Shown here piece by piece: positions 1 to 7,317 of a stretch of 17,891 nt of DNA. The DNA is taken from contig NHFW02000029.1 of assembly GCA_002171295.2 (NCBI GenBank), positions 775 to 18,665 of the forward strand, written 5' to 3'. The translations under genes and the position numbers were made by a program. The notes beneath the pieces were generated by a model. The model was not told the origin of the DNA. It made no database searches and worked only from the letters and a program-made list of their open reading frames with translations. Every line of letters starts with the position of its first letter. Position 1 is the stretch's first letter. This DNA is from Flavobacteriaceae bacterium TMED121. GTDB taxonomy: Bacteria > Bacteroidota > Bacteroidia > Flavobacteriales > Flavobacteriaceae.

Positions 1-3000
1 GTTCCTGAAGCTCCTGGTCTATCGGTTCCACATCCAGAACCTCCACCTCCAGATGCGCCTGTTGCACCTGACGTACCACAACCTCCACCGCCGCCACCAC
101 CAAGTGCAGTGAAAGTAGTTATTCCTTGCCCTGCAATAGAGCTACTTCCTCCAGTGCCTCCAGGACTATTTGTACTATTAACTCCTGTTCCTCCGGCTCC
201 TACTGTTATAGTGTAAGTTATTCCCGAAGTTGAACTAAGGGTCCCAGTTAGATAACCTCCAGCGCCACCACCGCCTCCTCCTTCGTTAGAGTTACCATAT
301 CCTCCAGCTCCACCACCTCCAACAACTAGGTATTCAATAAATGAAGCTGAGGCCTCAAACGAAAGATCCGTCGGCGCCTCATTAATATTTGTAACACTTA
401 CGGTAAATGCCTTAGCATAGTTATTAGCTCCATCATTTACATTGATGTAAATATTATAACTAGCCTTTGTTTCATAATCAGGTGAGGAGTTTAATATTAA
501 ACTTGTTCCACTTATTGTAAAACTTCCATTGTCATCATCATCCGTATTTCCACTTGTTGCAAGAGTAAAACTAGTGGTGTCGGTAGTATCTAAATCAACC
601 GATGATAATGTTCCAACTACTGTTGATGGAGAAGCATTCTCAGTAATTGTATTTGAGGTAAGACCGATATCAGTTGGAGCTCGATTTAAGTCATTAACTG
701 CAATTTGGAATGCTTTAGAAATCACATTGTCTCCATCAGACACTCTAAGGTTTACATTTAAAGATGTTGTTGTATCATATGATATGGTTGAACTTGCAAC
801 AAGGAGTTGAGTGCCTGATACGGTAAATAAAGAGTTATGTTGATCAGTAGTACCATTACCTGTGGCAAGACTGTAAGTTAGATTAGTGGTATCAGTATCT
901 GTAGCAGTAAGTGTTGCAACCACAGTTCCAATTGCCGAGCCTTCATCAAATGAAGCAGTTGAGGTAGATGTTGAGGCTGATCCATTTAGAAGATCATAAT
1001 TATTTTCAATCTCTGTCTGAGTAAGTGCCCTATTGTAAATTAATTGACTTGAAATTAGACCGTGAAAAAAGTATTGTGTTCCGCTAGATCTATAATTTAA
1101 TTTACCAGCCGAAGCACCTGAGTTGCCTAAATTCCAGGATAAAGCTCCTTGTTTGGTGAACTGTAAAGTCCCATTTTTATACAATTTCATTGCACTTCCG
1201 TCATATGTAAGGGTTGTCAACTGCCACTGATCTTGTACTAAGCCAACTCCATCATTTGAATTAGCAGTACCCATAGTACCAAGTGTTGACCCTAAAGTAC
1301 CATTAGCCTGAAAATGATGCCAAAATCCCCTGTCTGATGGCCCGAATGTATTATATAGAGGCATCGAGCCATGCCAATTATTATTTGTAGTTTTTAATCT
1401 TACCTGCATTGTAAAATTGGACCCTGCTGATAACACATCTGTTGACCATTTGAAATGGTCATTCCCATCTAGAGTGTAATAATTATTATTCCCAAGAGCT
1501 CCTCCAGTTACAGTAGCATGATTTCCATTCCCTGAAAGGTCAGTCCATTGATTTGTTCCCCTAGAGTTTGGATTATTTGCATCAACATAAATTAATAGTC
1601 CATTTTCTGTAATTTGGTTAGGAGCAAATTCTAAATCTCTAGGCGCCTCATTAACATTAGTAACACTTACGGTAAAGGCCTTAGCATAATTATTAGCTCC
1701 ATCATTTACATTGATGTAAATATTATAACTAGCCTTTGTCTCATAATCGGGTGAGGAGTTTAATATCAAACTTGTTCCACTAATGGTAAAACTTCCATTG
1801 TCATCATCACTGGTATTTCCACTTGAAGCAAGAGTAAATGTATTAGTATCATTTGAATCTAAATCCACAGATGATAGCGTTCCAATAACTGATGGTGGAG
1901 AAGCATTTTCACTAATTGTATTAGAGGTAAGACCGATATCAGTTGGAGCTCGATTAAGATTGTTTACTGTAACTTGAAGAGCTTTCGTAAAACTATTATT
2001 GTCTCCATCGGAAACCTGAACATTTATATTCAATAGGGGTGTGACATCATAGGATATAGTTGAACTTGCAACAAGCAGTTGAGTCCCAGATACTGTAAAT
2101 AATGAATTATGCTGATCGTTAGTTCCGTTCCCATTTACAAGAGAAAAAGTAAAATTAGTAGTGTCAGTATCTGTGGCAGTGAGTGTAGCGACTCCAGTTC
2201 CTACTGCTGAACCCTCGTCAAATGAGGTTGAAGTTGCAGTTCCTGAAGCTGAGTTTCCAACGCGAGTTAGACCATACCTCTCGGCGAAGAAGTTATAACT
2301 TTCCTCAACTTCACTTGAAGTAATGGCTCTGTTGTAAATTAAAACCACTGGTATATGGCCATCAAAAAGATTTGCAGCGTCACTATGAGCCGCAATTCTT
2401 ACTGTGCCATTTCCAGTATTAACTTGAGTATTGTTGTTAGATGATACTTCAACTCCATTATAATACATTTTCCATCCAGATGCATTACTAAATGTAACTG
2501 CCCCAAAATGCCAATTATTAAGCATACTGCCTCCTGGTGAGTGTGATATTCTCTCCCATGAGCTATTATGACCTGAATATATTGTAGTGGATGTCCCTTT
2601 CATCCAAAAAGCGTGACCGGCATCGTTTCCTCCACTTATAATATTTCTAGTGCCTGATTCAGGATAGAAAAAGGCTATTTTGGTGTAAGTATTATTGTTA
2701 AGTAAAGAATTTGAATTTGACTTAGCGTAATCATTAGATTCATCAAAATTTAATACACCTCCGTTAGTATTTGCATCAAATGTTGGAGAGTTATAAAGAG
2801 TAAAATTATTACCATTTCCACTTAAATCGTTCCATGTATTACCCGAGCCAGAATATGAATCAGGGTTTGCGGAATCCAAATATGCCACTAGACCATTGGT
2901 AGGTACTGATAAAGTTACAAATGATAAATCAGTAGGAGGAGCTTCATACAGGTCAGAAACACTCAGTGTAAAAGCCTTTGCATAATTTGCTGAACCATCA

Positions 3001-3992
3001 CTTACATTTAAATAAATTTTGTAGGAAGACTTTGATTCATAATTCGGAGATGAATTTATTTTTAGGTTATTTCCATTAATAGTAAAGCTTCCATTGTCAT
3101 CATCACGATCATCACCGCTACTAGCAAGTGAAAAAGTATGGGTGTTTCCACTATCAGGATCTGTAGCTGAAAGTGTAGCTACCGTGGATGCAGATGCAAT
3201 ATTTTCATTAAAAGATATTGAGGATAATGTTATATCTGTTGGAGCACTGTTAGGATTTGTTATGGCTGTATAATTTTGGGAGAGTTCATTTGATGATAAA
3301 GCGCGATTATATATCATGGCAACTTTTATTTTACCCCTCTGATATTCAGAACCATAGGTTTTGGAAATCTGTATTAATGAGGAATTTACGTTGTGACCAC
3401 TTGGAGTATCCTGGCCTGCAAGTACTCCATTGACCCATACAGATCTAGTGGTACCATCAAACTTAGCAACAATATAAAGCCAATTGTTAAGAGAGGCCTG
3501 ATTAGAATTTACATTCATATCATTACCCCACCAATAATGAACTAAATTTCCAAGTCCACCACTCCTAATTCTAAGTGCATTAGATCGATTGCCAGATCCA
3601 AACCCACCGATTGATATAAATCCATTACCATCTTGCCACTGTGGTTGATTAACATAAACGATCATTGTATAATTACTATTTCCAGCAGGTATATTTGTCC
3701 CAGAGGCCCTACTGAAATAACCATTGGCTCCAGTATTAAAAAATTTATTCGACGAATCATAACTAATGCTTCCCGCATTTTGCATTGTTACGTGATTACC
3801 ATTTCCGCTGATATCATCCCATTGCGTTCCAGAACCGTCATAAGAACTTGGGTTGCTAGCATCAAGATGTAATACTAGTCCATTAGCGACTATTTGAGAT
3901 TGAGCACAAAAATAGGGAAGGGTAATAGAAATTATGAAGAGACAATTTCTAAAAACTATTGGGTTGATTTTTTTTAAGAATTGGAAATTCAC
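1..3992 (-). CDS. Giant secreted LamG/cadherin/glycine-rich protein (C-terminus off window)
   Basis: The reading frame is open on the minus strand from a GTG at 3992 to the window edge, about 1330 residues. An in-frame TAA lies four codons upstream of the GTG and no earlier ATG exists, so GTG is the best start. The N-terminus (MNFQFLKKIN, then a hydrophobic stretch ending PYFCAQ) is a signal peptide. Visible order: LamG/concanavalin-like domain (~33-245, opening GLVLHLDASNPSSY and W-DDISGNGN), cadherin-like repeat (~247-347), LamG (~360-571), two cadherin repeats (~579-784), LamG (~790-1000), two cadherin repeats (~1000-1208), then a glycine-rich domain from ~1214 opening EYLVVGGGGAGG. Cadherin repeats carry ATDTD-type calcium motifs and NEAPTD-type linkers. 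Such proteins are exported and bind glycans or mediate adhesion; that role is inferred from domains. Whether a type IX secretion signal ends it cannot be seen. Confidence 0.9.
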   Translation of the reverse strand, partial: MNFQFLKKINPIVFRNCLFIISITLPYFCAQSQIVANGLVLHLDASNPSSYDGSGTQWDDISGNGNHVTMQNAGSISYDSSNKFFNTGANGYFSRASGTNIPAGNSNYTMIVYVNQPQWQDGNGFISIGGFGSGNRSNALRIRSGGLGNLVHYWWGNDMNVNSNQASLNNWLYIVAKFDGTTRSVWVNGVLAGQDTPSGHNVNSSLIQISKTYGSEYQRGKIKVAMIYNRALSSNELSQNYTAITNPNSAPTDITLSSISFNENIASASTVATLSATDPDSGNTHTFSLASSGDDRDDDNGSFTINGNNLKINSSPNYESKSSYKIYLNVSDGSANYAKAFTLSVSDLYEAPPTDLSFVTLSVPTNGLVAYLDSANPDSYSGSGNTWNDLSGNGNNFTLYNSPTFDANTNGGVLNFDESNDYAKSNSNSLLNNNTYTKIAFFYPESGTRNIISGGNDAGHAFWMKGTSTTIYSGHNSSWERISHSPGGSMLNNWHFGAVTFSNASGWKMYYNGVEVSSNNNTQVNTGNGTVRIAAHSDAANLFDGHIPVVLIYNRAITSSEVEESYNFFAERYGLTRVGNSASGTATSTSFDEGSAVGTGVATLTATDTDTTNFTFSLVNGNGTNDQHNSLFTVSGTQLLVASSTISYDVTPLLNINVQVSDGDNNSFTKALQVTVNNLNRAPTDIGLTSNTISENASPPSVIGTLSSVDLDSNDTNTFTLASSGNTSDDDNGSFTISGTSLILNSSPDYETKASYNIYINVNDGANNYAKAFTVSVTNVNEAPRDLEFAPNQITENGLLIYVDANNPNSRGTNQWTDLSGNGNHATVTGGALGNNNYYTLDGNDHFKWSTDVLSAGSNFTMQVRLKTTNNNWHGSMPLYNTFGPSDRGFWHHFQANGTLGSTLGTMGTANSNDGVGLVQDQWQLTTLTYDGSAMKLYKNGTLQFTKQGALSWNLGNSGASAGKLNYRSSGTQYFFHGLISSQLIYNRALTQTEIENNYDLLNGSASTSTSTASFDEGSAIGTVVATLTATDTDTTNLTYSLATGNGTTDQHNSLFTVSGTQLLVASSTISYDTTTSLNVNLRVSDGDNVISKAFQIAVNDLNRAPTDIGLTSNTITENASPSTVVGTLSSVDLDTTDTTSFTLATSGNTDDDDNGSFTISGTSLILNSSPDYETKASYNIYINVNDGANNYAKAFTVSVTNINEAPTDLSFEASASFIEYLVVGGGGAGGYGNSNEGGGGGGAGGYLTGTLSSTSGITYTITVGAGGTGVNSTNSPGGTGGSSSIAGQGITTFTALGGGGGGGCGTSGATGASGGGGSGCGTDRPGASG
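376..985 (-). repeat. Internal direct repeat, copy A (cadherin pair 4-5)
   Basis: This stretch of the giant surface-protein gene closely matches 1642-2252 at the nucleotide level, offset about 1269 bp (423 codons). The strongest identity is in 376-560, where long runs match exactly, for example around 430-480 against 1700-1750. It encodes two successive cadherin-like repeats. The reading frame is kept across both copies. Confidence 0.85.
1642..2252 (-). repeat. Internal direct repeat, copy B (cadherin pair 2-3)
   Basis: This is the partner of the repeat at 376-985 and encodes the second and third cadherin-like repeats. The LamG domains next to each copy are clearly more diverged than the cadherin pairs, so the near-identity is restricted to the cadherin part. 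A more distant relative of one cadherin unit lies at about 2945-3250. Confidence 0.85.
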
Positions 3993-4365
3993 TGATAAGG
4001 TTTATGGTATAACCAATTTATAACAAAATCAACTACAGGCTTAATTAATTTAATTAAAATTTAACTTATTTAACCAATATCTTTTGATTTTGGATATAAA
4101 ACTCTAAAATTTTCATTTTTAAACAATTAAAATGATTTTTTAATAATTTTTTTTTCACCCAAAATGTGGATAATTAGTAAATTTTATAACTTTTAAAAAA
4201 CAGAATACATTTTTAAATAGGTCTACAATATTAAACAAATCAGTACGTATGTGTTGTGTAAATATTTTATATTTGCCTCGCAAAAGTTGATTGTGGTATA
4301 TGATTTATTAAAAAAGAAACCCCTATTATATCGTATTCTTTTTTATCAATTATGACCAGACTTTT
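3993..4365. other. AT-rich intergenic region without a gene
   Basis: I see no credible open frame here. The region lies between the start of the leftward giant gene and the rightward tRNA-Val, so it should hold both promoters. It contains A/T tracts and a TTAATTAA-type self-complementary stretch near 4041-4056. The only promoter-like match I can point to is the TATATTTG at 4268-4275. Confidence 0.6.
4268..4275 (+). promoter_or_regulatory. Possible -7 box (TATATTTG) upstream of tRNA-Val
   Basis: TATATTTG matches the Bacteroidota -7 consensus TAnnTTTG. A TTG lies at 4254-4256, but only 11 bases upstream, shorter than the usual spacing. Transcription from here would give the tRNA a leader of about 85 nt. 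In DNA this AT-rich such boxes also arise by chance. Confidence 0.3.
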
Positions 4366-4440
4366 GGGCGCGTAGCTCAGTTGGTTCAGAGCACTTGGTT
4401 TACACCCAAGGGGTCAGGGGTTCGAATCCCTTCGCGCCCA
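4366..4440 (+). tRNA. tRNA-Val (anticodon UAC)
   Basis: A complete cloverleaf can be folded. The acceptor arm is GGGCGCG (4366-4372) with CGCGCCC (4433-4439) and discriminator A4440. The D arm is GCTC/GAGC. The anticodon stem is CTTGG/CCAAG with loop TTTACAC, giving anticodon TAC and therefore valine. The T arm is AGGGG/CCCTT with loop TTCGAAT. CCA is not encoded. Confidence 0.96.
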
Positions 4441-4449
4441 CAAAGAATT

Positions 4450-4506
4450 CCTCTGGTGAAGGAAAAATCTGCTTTTAGCAGTAAACAGTAATCGGAGGTT
4501 TTTTTT
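4450..4506 (+). terminator. Rho-independent terminator after tRNA-Val
   Basis: An outer stem of 8 pairs (4450-4457 with 4491-4498, two G-U pairs) encloses a small inner hairpin CTGC/GCAG (4469-4472 with 4478-4481). A run of eight T follows at 4499-4506. It lies ten bases past the tRNA, in the right place to end its transcript. Confidence 0.65.
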
Positions 4507-4554
4507 GGAAATTATTTTGTAAAATAGGCCTAAATTCGGAAAATTTAGAGAAAA

Positions 4555-5331
4555 TTATAGCCCCCCCAATTCTGACTCTTCAATCTCAAATTCTTTCAAC
4601 TTTATATCATCCAATCCTTTTTGATCAAATGGATTTTCGATAAAATTTTGGACATTGAACAGTGCCATTAAAATGAAACTGATAAATACTGAAAATGTAA
4701 TAGCCATGTATACACTGTAATCTTGACTTAGAGATTCAGTGTCTTGAATAAGTGATGGTGTGTAAATCCAGGGAAAAAGATAAATGAAAACCAAACAATA
4801 ATTCCTCAATGAAATAGGAGTTCCATGTGATTCCAAAGCAGTTAACAATTCTATTTTTGAAAAAATTTCGTTTTTAACAACAAAAGATCGATTCTTCTCA
4901 ATTTCTGATAAGTGTTCAATATTATTGATTACAAAATCATAGATTTCTTTAGAACGACGTCGTAAAATGTATTTGTTAGTCTCCTTTGAGCTATTACTCA
5001 AAGTAATATGAACTTCTTTATGGGTTTTTAACAATAACTGATTAAATGTTTTCTTTTTAGCACTTGGAATCTCTTTAACGGCAGAAAAAATATTACTAAG
5101 TTCAATAATTTTAGTTCGTATTAAAGAAAAATGAGCAAGTGATTCTTGCCTTTTGTTATATGCACTTGTAATTGTAAAGACTAATGGAAAAATAATTGCA
5201 ATGCTAATGATGTATAAATCAACCATCATTTTTAATTCTAAAGCATTATAGAGCCAAAAAACAAAAAGTGCATCAAAAATTACGATAGCTACCCGTCTAT
5301 TTATTACAGAAAAAATCGATTGTTTAAACAT
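4555..5331 (-). CDS. Bestrophin-like four-helix membrane protein (paralogue 1)
   Basis: 258 residues. Hydrophobic segments lie at about 12-30, 38-56, 177-196 and 207-226, with a charged helical middle (60-160). The second helix ends IIFPLVFTI, followed by a basic stretch (NKRQ). After the middle come HGTPISLRNY (169-178), YTPS (190-193) and ENPFDQKGLDDI (232-243). The order of a helical pair, a cytosolic domain, a TPxxL-Y helix and then an (E)xPF...LD(D) tail resembles the bestrophin/UPF0187 anion-channel family, whose tail reads roughly EDPF-DxNDLPLD. I infer distant homology from motif order and have not tested it. It lies 31 bp after the zinc-ribbon-like gene, so it is probably the last gene of the nif3 unit. 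A paralogue lies at 16654-17400. A run of seven C (4561-4567) near the C-terminus could be prone to slippage. Confidence 0.75.
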   Translation of the reverse strand: MFKQSIFSVINRRVAIVIFDALFVFWLYNALELKMMVDLYIISIAIIFPLVFTITSAYNKRQESLAHFSLIRTKIIELSNIFSAVKEIPSAKKKTFNQLLLKTHKEVHITLSNSSKETNKYILRRRSKEIYDFVINNIEHLSEIEKNRSFVVKNEIFSKIELLTALESHGTPISLRNYCLVFIYLFPWIYTPSLIQDTESLSQDYSVYMAITFSVFISFILMALFNVQNFIENPFDQKGLDDIKLKEFEIEESELGGL

Positions 5332-5362
5332 TTTTATCTAAAATTTTCTTAAAAATTATAGA

Positions 5363-6142
5363 TTACTTTGAGGAGAAAATTTTATTCATTTTTTCTTTTT
5401 CTTCTGCTGCAAGTTCAGCATCTACTAAAATTCTACCACTATGTTCGTCAGTGATTATTTTTTGTCTCGAAGCAATTTCCATCTGAATTTGAGGGGGTAT
5501 TGAGAAATACGAGCCTCCAGAGGCCCCTCTTTCGATTGCAACAATGGCTAAACCATTTTTGACATTTGTTCTTATTTTTTTGTAGGATTGAAATAGGTGC
5601 TCCTCTATTTTTACCTCAAATTCCTTTGATTTCTTGGCCAAAACCGCTTCTTCTTTTTCGGTTTCTTTCAAAATTTCTTCTAACTCTTCATTCTTAGCTT
5701 TAAGATGGGTTTTACGCTCATTTACTTTTTCATTGAGCTGTTCAATGGCTTCTTGTTTAAGTTCTTTTTTAGCTAAAAATTCTTTTATGCGTTTCTCTGC
5801 CAGCTGGATTTCAAGTTCCTGAAACTCTTGCTCTTTAACAATAGAATTATATTCTCTATTATTTCTAACATTTTTGAGATTTTGCTCATACTTTTTATGC
5901 TCTTCTTTGGCAATCTCAATTTTGTTTTTCTGTTCCTTAGTTTGGAAATCAAAATCACTAACCTCCTGCTGGAAATTTTCTAAACGACTATCTAAGCCAG
6001 CAATTTCATTTTCAAGATCTTCCACTTCAAGGGGTAATTCACCTCTTACATTCCTTATTTCGTCTACTCTAGAGTCAATGAGTTGTAAATCATAAAGTGC
6101 TCTTAGTTTGTCTTCTAGGGTTACTGCGGTTTTTTTTGCCAT
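5363..6142 (-). CDS. Coiled-coil protein of the zinc-ribbon (CT398-like) family, cysteines lost
   Basis: 259 residues. Residues ~10-195 are almost wholly heptad-like charged helix (LRALYDLQLIDSRVDEIR at the front), a long antiparallel coiled coil. The C-terminal module (204-241) keeps the family's IPPQ, EI and SGRILVD landmarks. Relatives in other phyla carry two CxxC pairs to bind zinc there. In this protein those places read GASGGSYF and DEHSG, and I find no cysteine in the whole protein, so the fold is kept without the metal site. The start overlaps the end of the upstream Nif3-like gene by 22 bp, which suggests translational coupling. The molecular role is not established; a nucleic-acid or ribosome-associated function is sometimes suggested for relatives. 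The pairing with Nif3 is common in Bacteroidota. Confidence 0.88.
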   Translation of the reverse strand: MAKKTAVTLEDKLRALYDLQLIDSRVDEIRNVRGELPLEVEDLENEIAGLDSRLENFQQEVSDFDFQTKEQKNKIEIAKEEHKKYEQNLKNVRNNREYNSIVKEQEFQELEIQLAEKRIKEFLAKKELKQEAIEQLNEKVNERKTHLKAKNEELEEILKETEKEEAVLAKKSKEFEVKIEEHLFQSYKKIRTNVKNGLAIVAIERGASGGSYFSIPPQIQMEIASRQKIITDEHSGRILVDAELAAEEKEKMNKIFSSK

Positions 6143-7239
6143 TTCAAAGAATAGTTTACTGGGTTGGTTATTGATTCAGATAAAGCGATTGCAAAATTAG
6201 GTAATTTTTTAATAAGATTATCGTGGATTAATTTTTTTGTGAATTGCTCAGTTTCGTAATGACCTGCATCAATTAGTAAAATTTTATTTTCTGCTTGAAA
6301 GAAATCGTGGTACTTAAGATCAGCAGTGACAAATACATCTGCATTGGATCTAATTGCTGAGCTTATTGCAAAGCTTCCAGAACCTCCGAGAACAGCAACT
6401 TTTTTAATTTTTTTCCCTATTTTTTTTGAATGCCTAACCATTTTGATATTCAATTTATTTTGTACCAAGTTTAAGAAGTCATCCTCATCCATTTCATTTT
6501 CTAATTCTCCAAGACTACCCATTCCGATAGTTTGGTTTTTATTTTCAAGGCTAAACACCTCATATGCAACTTCTTCATATGGATGAGTTTCGAAAAGAGT
6601 ATGAAGGATTTTTTGTTGAGAATGTAATTCGAAGATTAAATTTATTTGAACTTCATCTACCTCTGTTTTTTCACCTTTTACTCCTAGATTTGGATTACTG
6701 TTTTCATTACCTTTAAATGTACCTTTACCTGAGGAGATAAAACTACATTCCTTGTAATTACCAATTTTACCAGCTCCAGCTTCATATAGCTTTTCTAATA
6801 AGACAGGTGCTTCATTTTTTGGAGCATAAGTAGTTAACTTTCTGATTGTTTTCTCTTTGGGCGAGAGAACTTCTATATCATACAGACCTAAATTCTCAGC
6901 TAAAGCATGACTTACACCAAATCGATGGTTGTCAAGCGCTGTATGTATTGCATAAACGCAAATATCATTTTTGATGGCCTTGGTAACTACTCTTTCAACA
7001 TAGGTTGATTGCGTTAATTTTTTTAATCCTGAAAATATGATTGGGTGAAAGCTTACTATAAGATTAAAGTCTTTTTTAATACATTCTTCAACGACGTTTT
7101 CCAGGGTGTCGTGGGTTACTAATACTCCTTTACATTCTAACTCAGGATTACCGATGATAAGACCAACATTGTCAAAATCTTCCGCATAGGCAGTAGGGGC
7201 CCATTCTTCAATGACATCAATGAAATTTTGAATCCTCAT
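6121..7239 (-). CDS. Nif3-like dinuclear metal center protein (YbgI/YqfO family)
   Basis: 372 residues from the ATG at 7239. The frame also has an ATG at 7293, but the family begins at the MRIQNFIDVIEEWAP segment, so I chose 7239. The two Nif3 halves are split by an inserted PII/CutA-like domain (~120-250), as in the longer YqfO-type members. Metal-site landmarks are H65 (in SFHPIIFSGLKK), HTALD (99-103) and HYETE (H327, E331). The usual double histidine HHP reads FHP here, so one expected ligand is missing. AEDFDNVGL near the start and GGSGSF before the C-terminal half are typical. The biochemical activity of the family is unsettled; metal-dependent hydrolase and GTP cyclohydrolase-related roles have been proposed. 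First gene of a minus-strand unit, divergent from lpxK. Confidence 0.93.
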   Translation of the reverse strand: MRIQNFIDVIEEWAPTAYAEDFDNVGLIIGNPELECKGVLVTHDTLENVVEECIKKDFNLIVSFHPIIFSGLKKLTQSTYVERVVTKAIKNDICVYAIHTALDNHRFGVSHALAENLGLYDIEVLSPKEKTIRKLTTYAPKNEAPVLLEKLYEAGAGKIGNYKECSFISSGKGTFKGNENSNPNLGVKGEKTEVDEVQINLIFELHSQQKILHTLFETHPYEEVAYEVFSLENKNQTIGMGSLGELENEMDEDDFLNLVQNKLNIKMVRHSKKIGKKIKKVAVLGGSGSFAISSAIRSNADVFVTADLKYHDFFQAENKILLIDAGHYETEQFTKKLIHDNLIKKLPNFAIALSESITNPVNYSLKWQKKPQ

Positions 7240-7244
7240 TGTTG

Positions 7245-7271
7245 CAAATATAATATTATCTTTCATGCCAA
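7245..7271 (-). promoter_or_regulatory. Possible promoter of the nif3 unit
   Basis: On the minus strand TTG (7271-7269) is followed after 16 bases by TATATTTG (7252-7245), matching the Bacteroidota -33/-7 pattern with slightly short spacing. The box ends only 5 bases before the ATG at 7239, so the transcript would be leaderless or nearly so. This would place the in-frame ATG at 7293 outside the message. Confidence 0.4.
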
Positions 7272-7317
7272 GAAACTTCATCCCATTAAGCAATAAGGAG
7301 TTTTTGTTTTCCTAAAT

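Noticed and set aside
529..1977. Plus-strand frames within the giant surface-protein gene
   Set aside because: The two frames resemble each other only because the underlying minus-strand cadherin repeats are duplicated. The minus frame is open throughout with clear domains.
376..2252. CRISPR or transposon origin for the long direct repeats
   Set aside because: The repeats keep the reading frame and encode cadherin domains, with no spacers, terminal inverted repeats or transposase.
4366..4440. tRNA-Val and tRNA-Leu as integration sites for a mobile island
   Set aside because: No integrase, no direct repeat of a tRNA 3' end and no phage-like genes are visible next to either tRNA.
5634..6095. 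Plus-strand open frames opposite the coiled-coil gene
   Set aside because: They mirror codons of a strongly recognisable minus-strand gene and show serine/phenylalanine-rich sequence typical of antisense to a Glu/Lys-rich coding strand.
7295..7300. AAGGAG as a Shine-Dalgarno site for lpxK
   Set aside because: It lies 17 bases from the first possible start, too far to work well, and Bacteroidota rarely rely on such sites.
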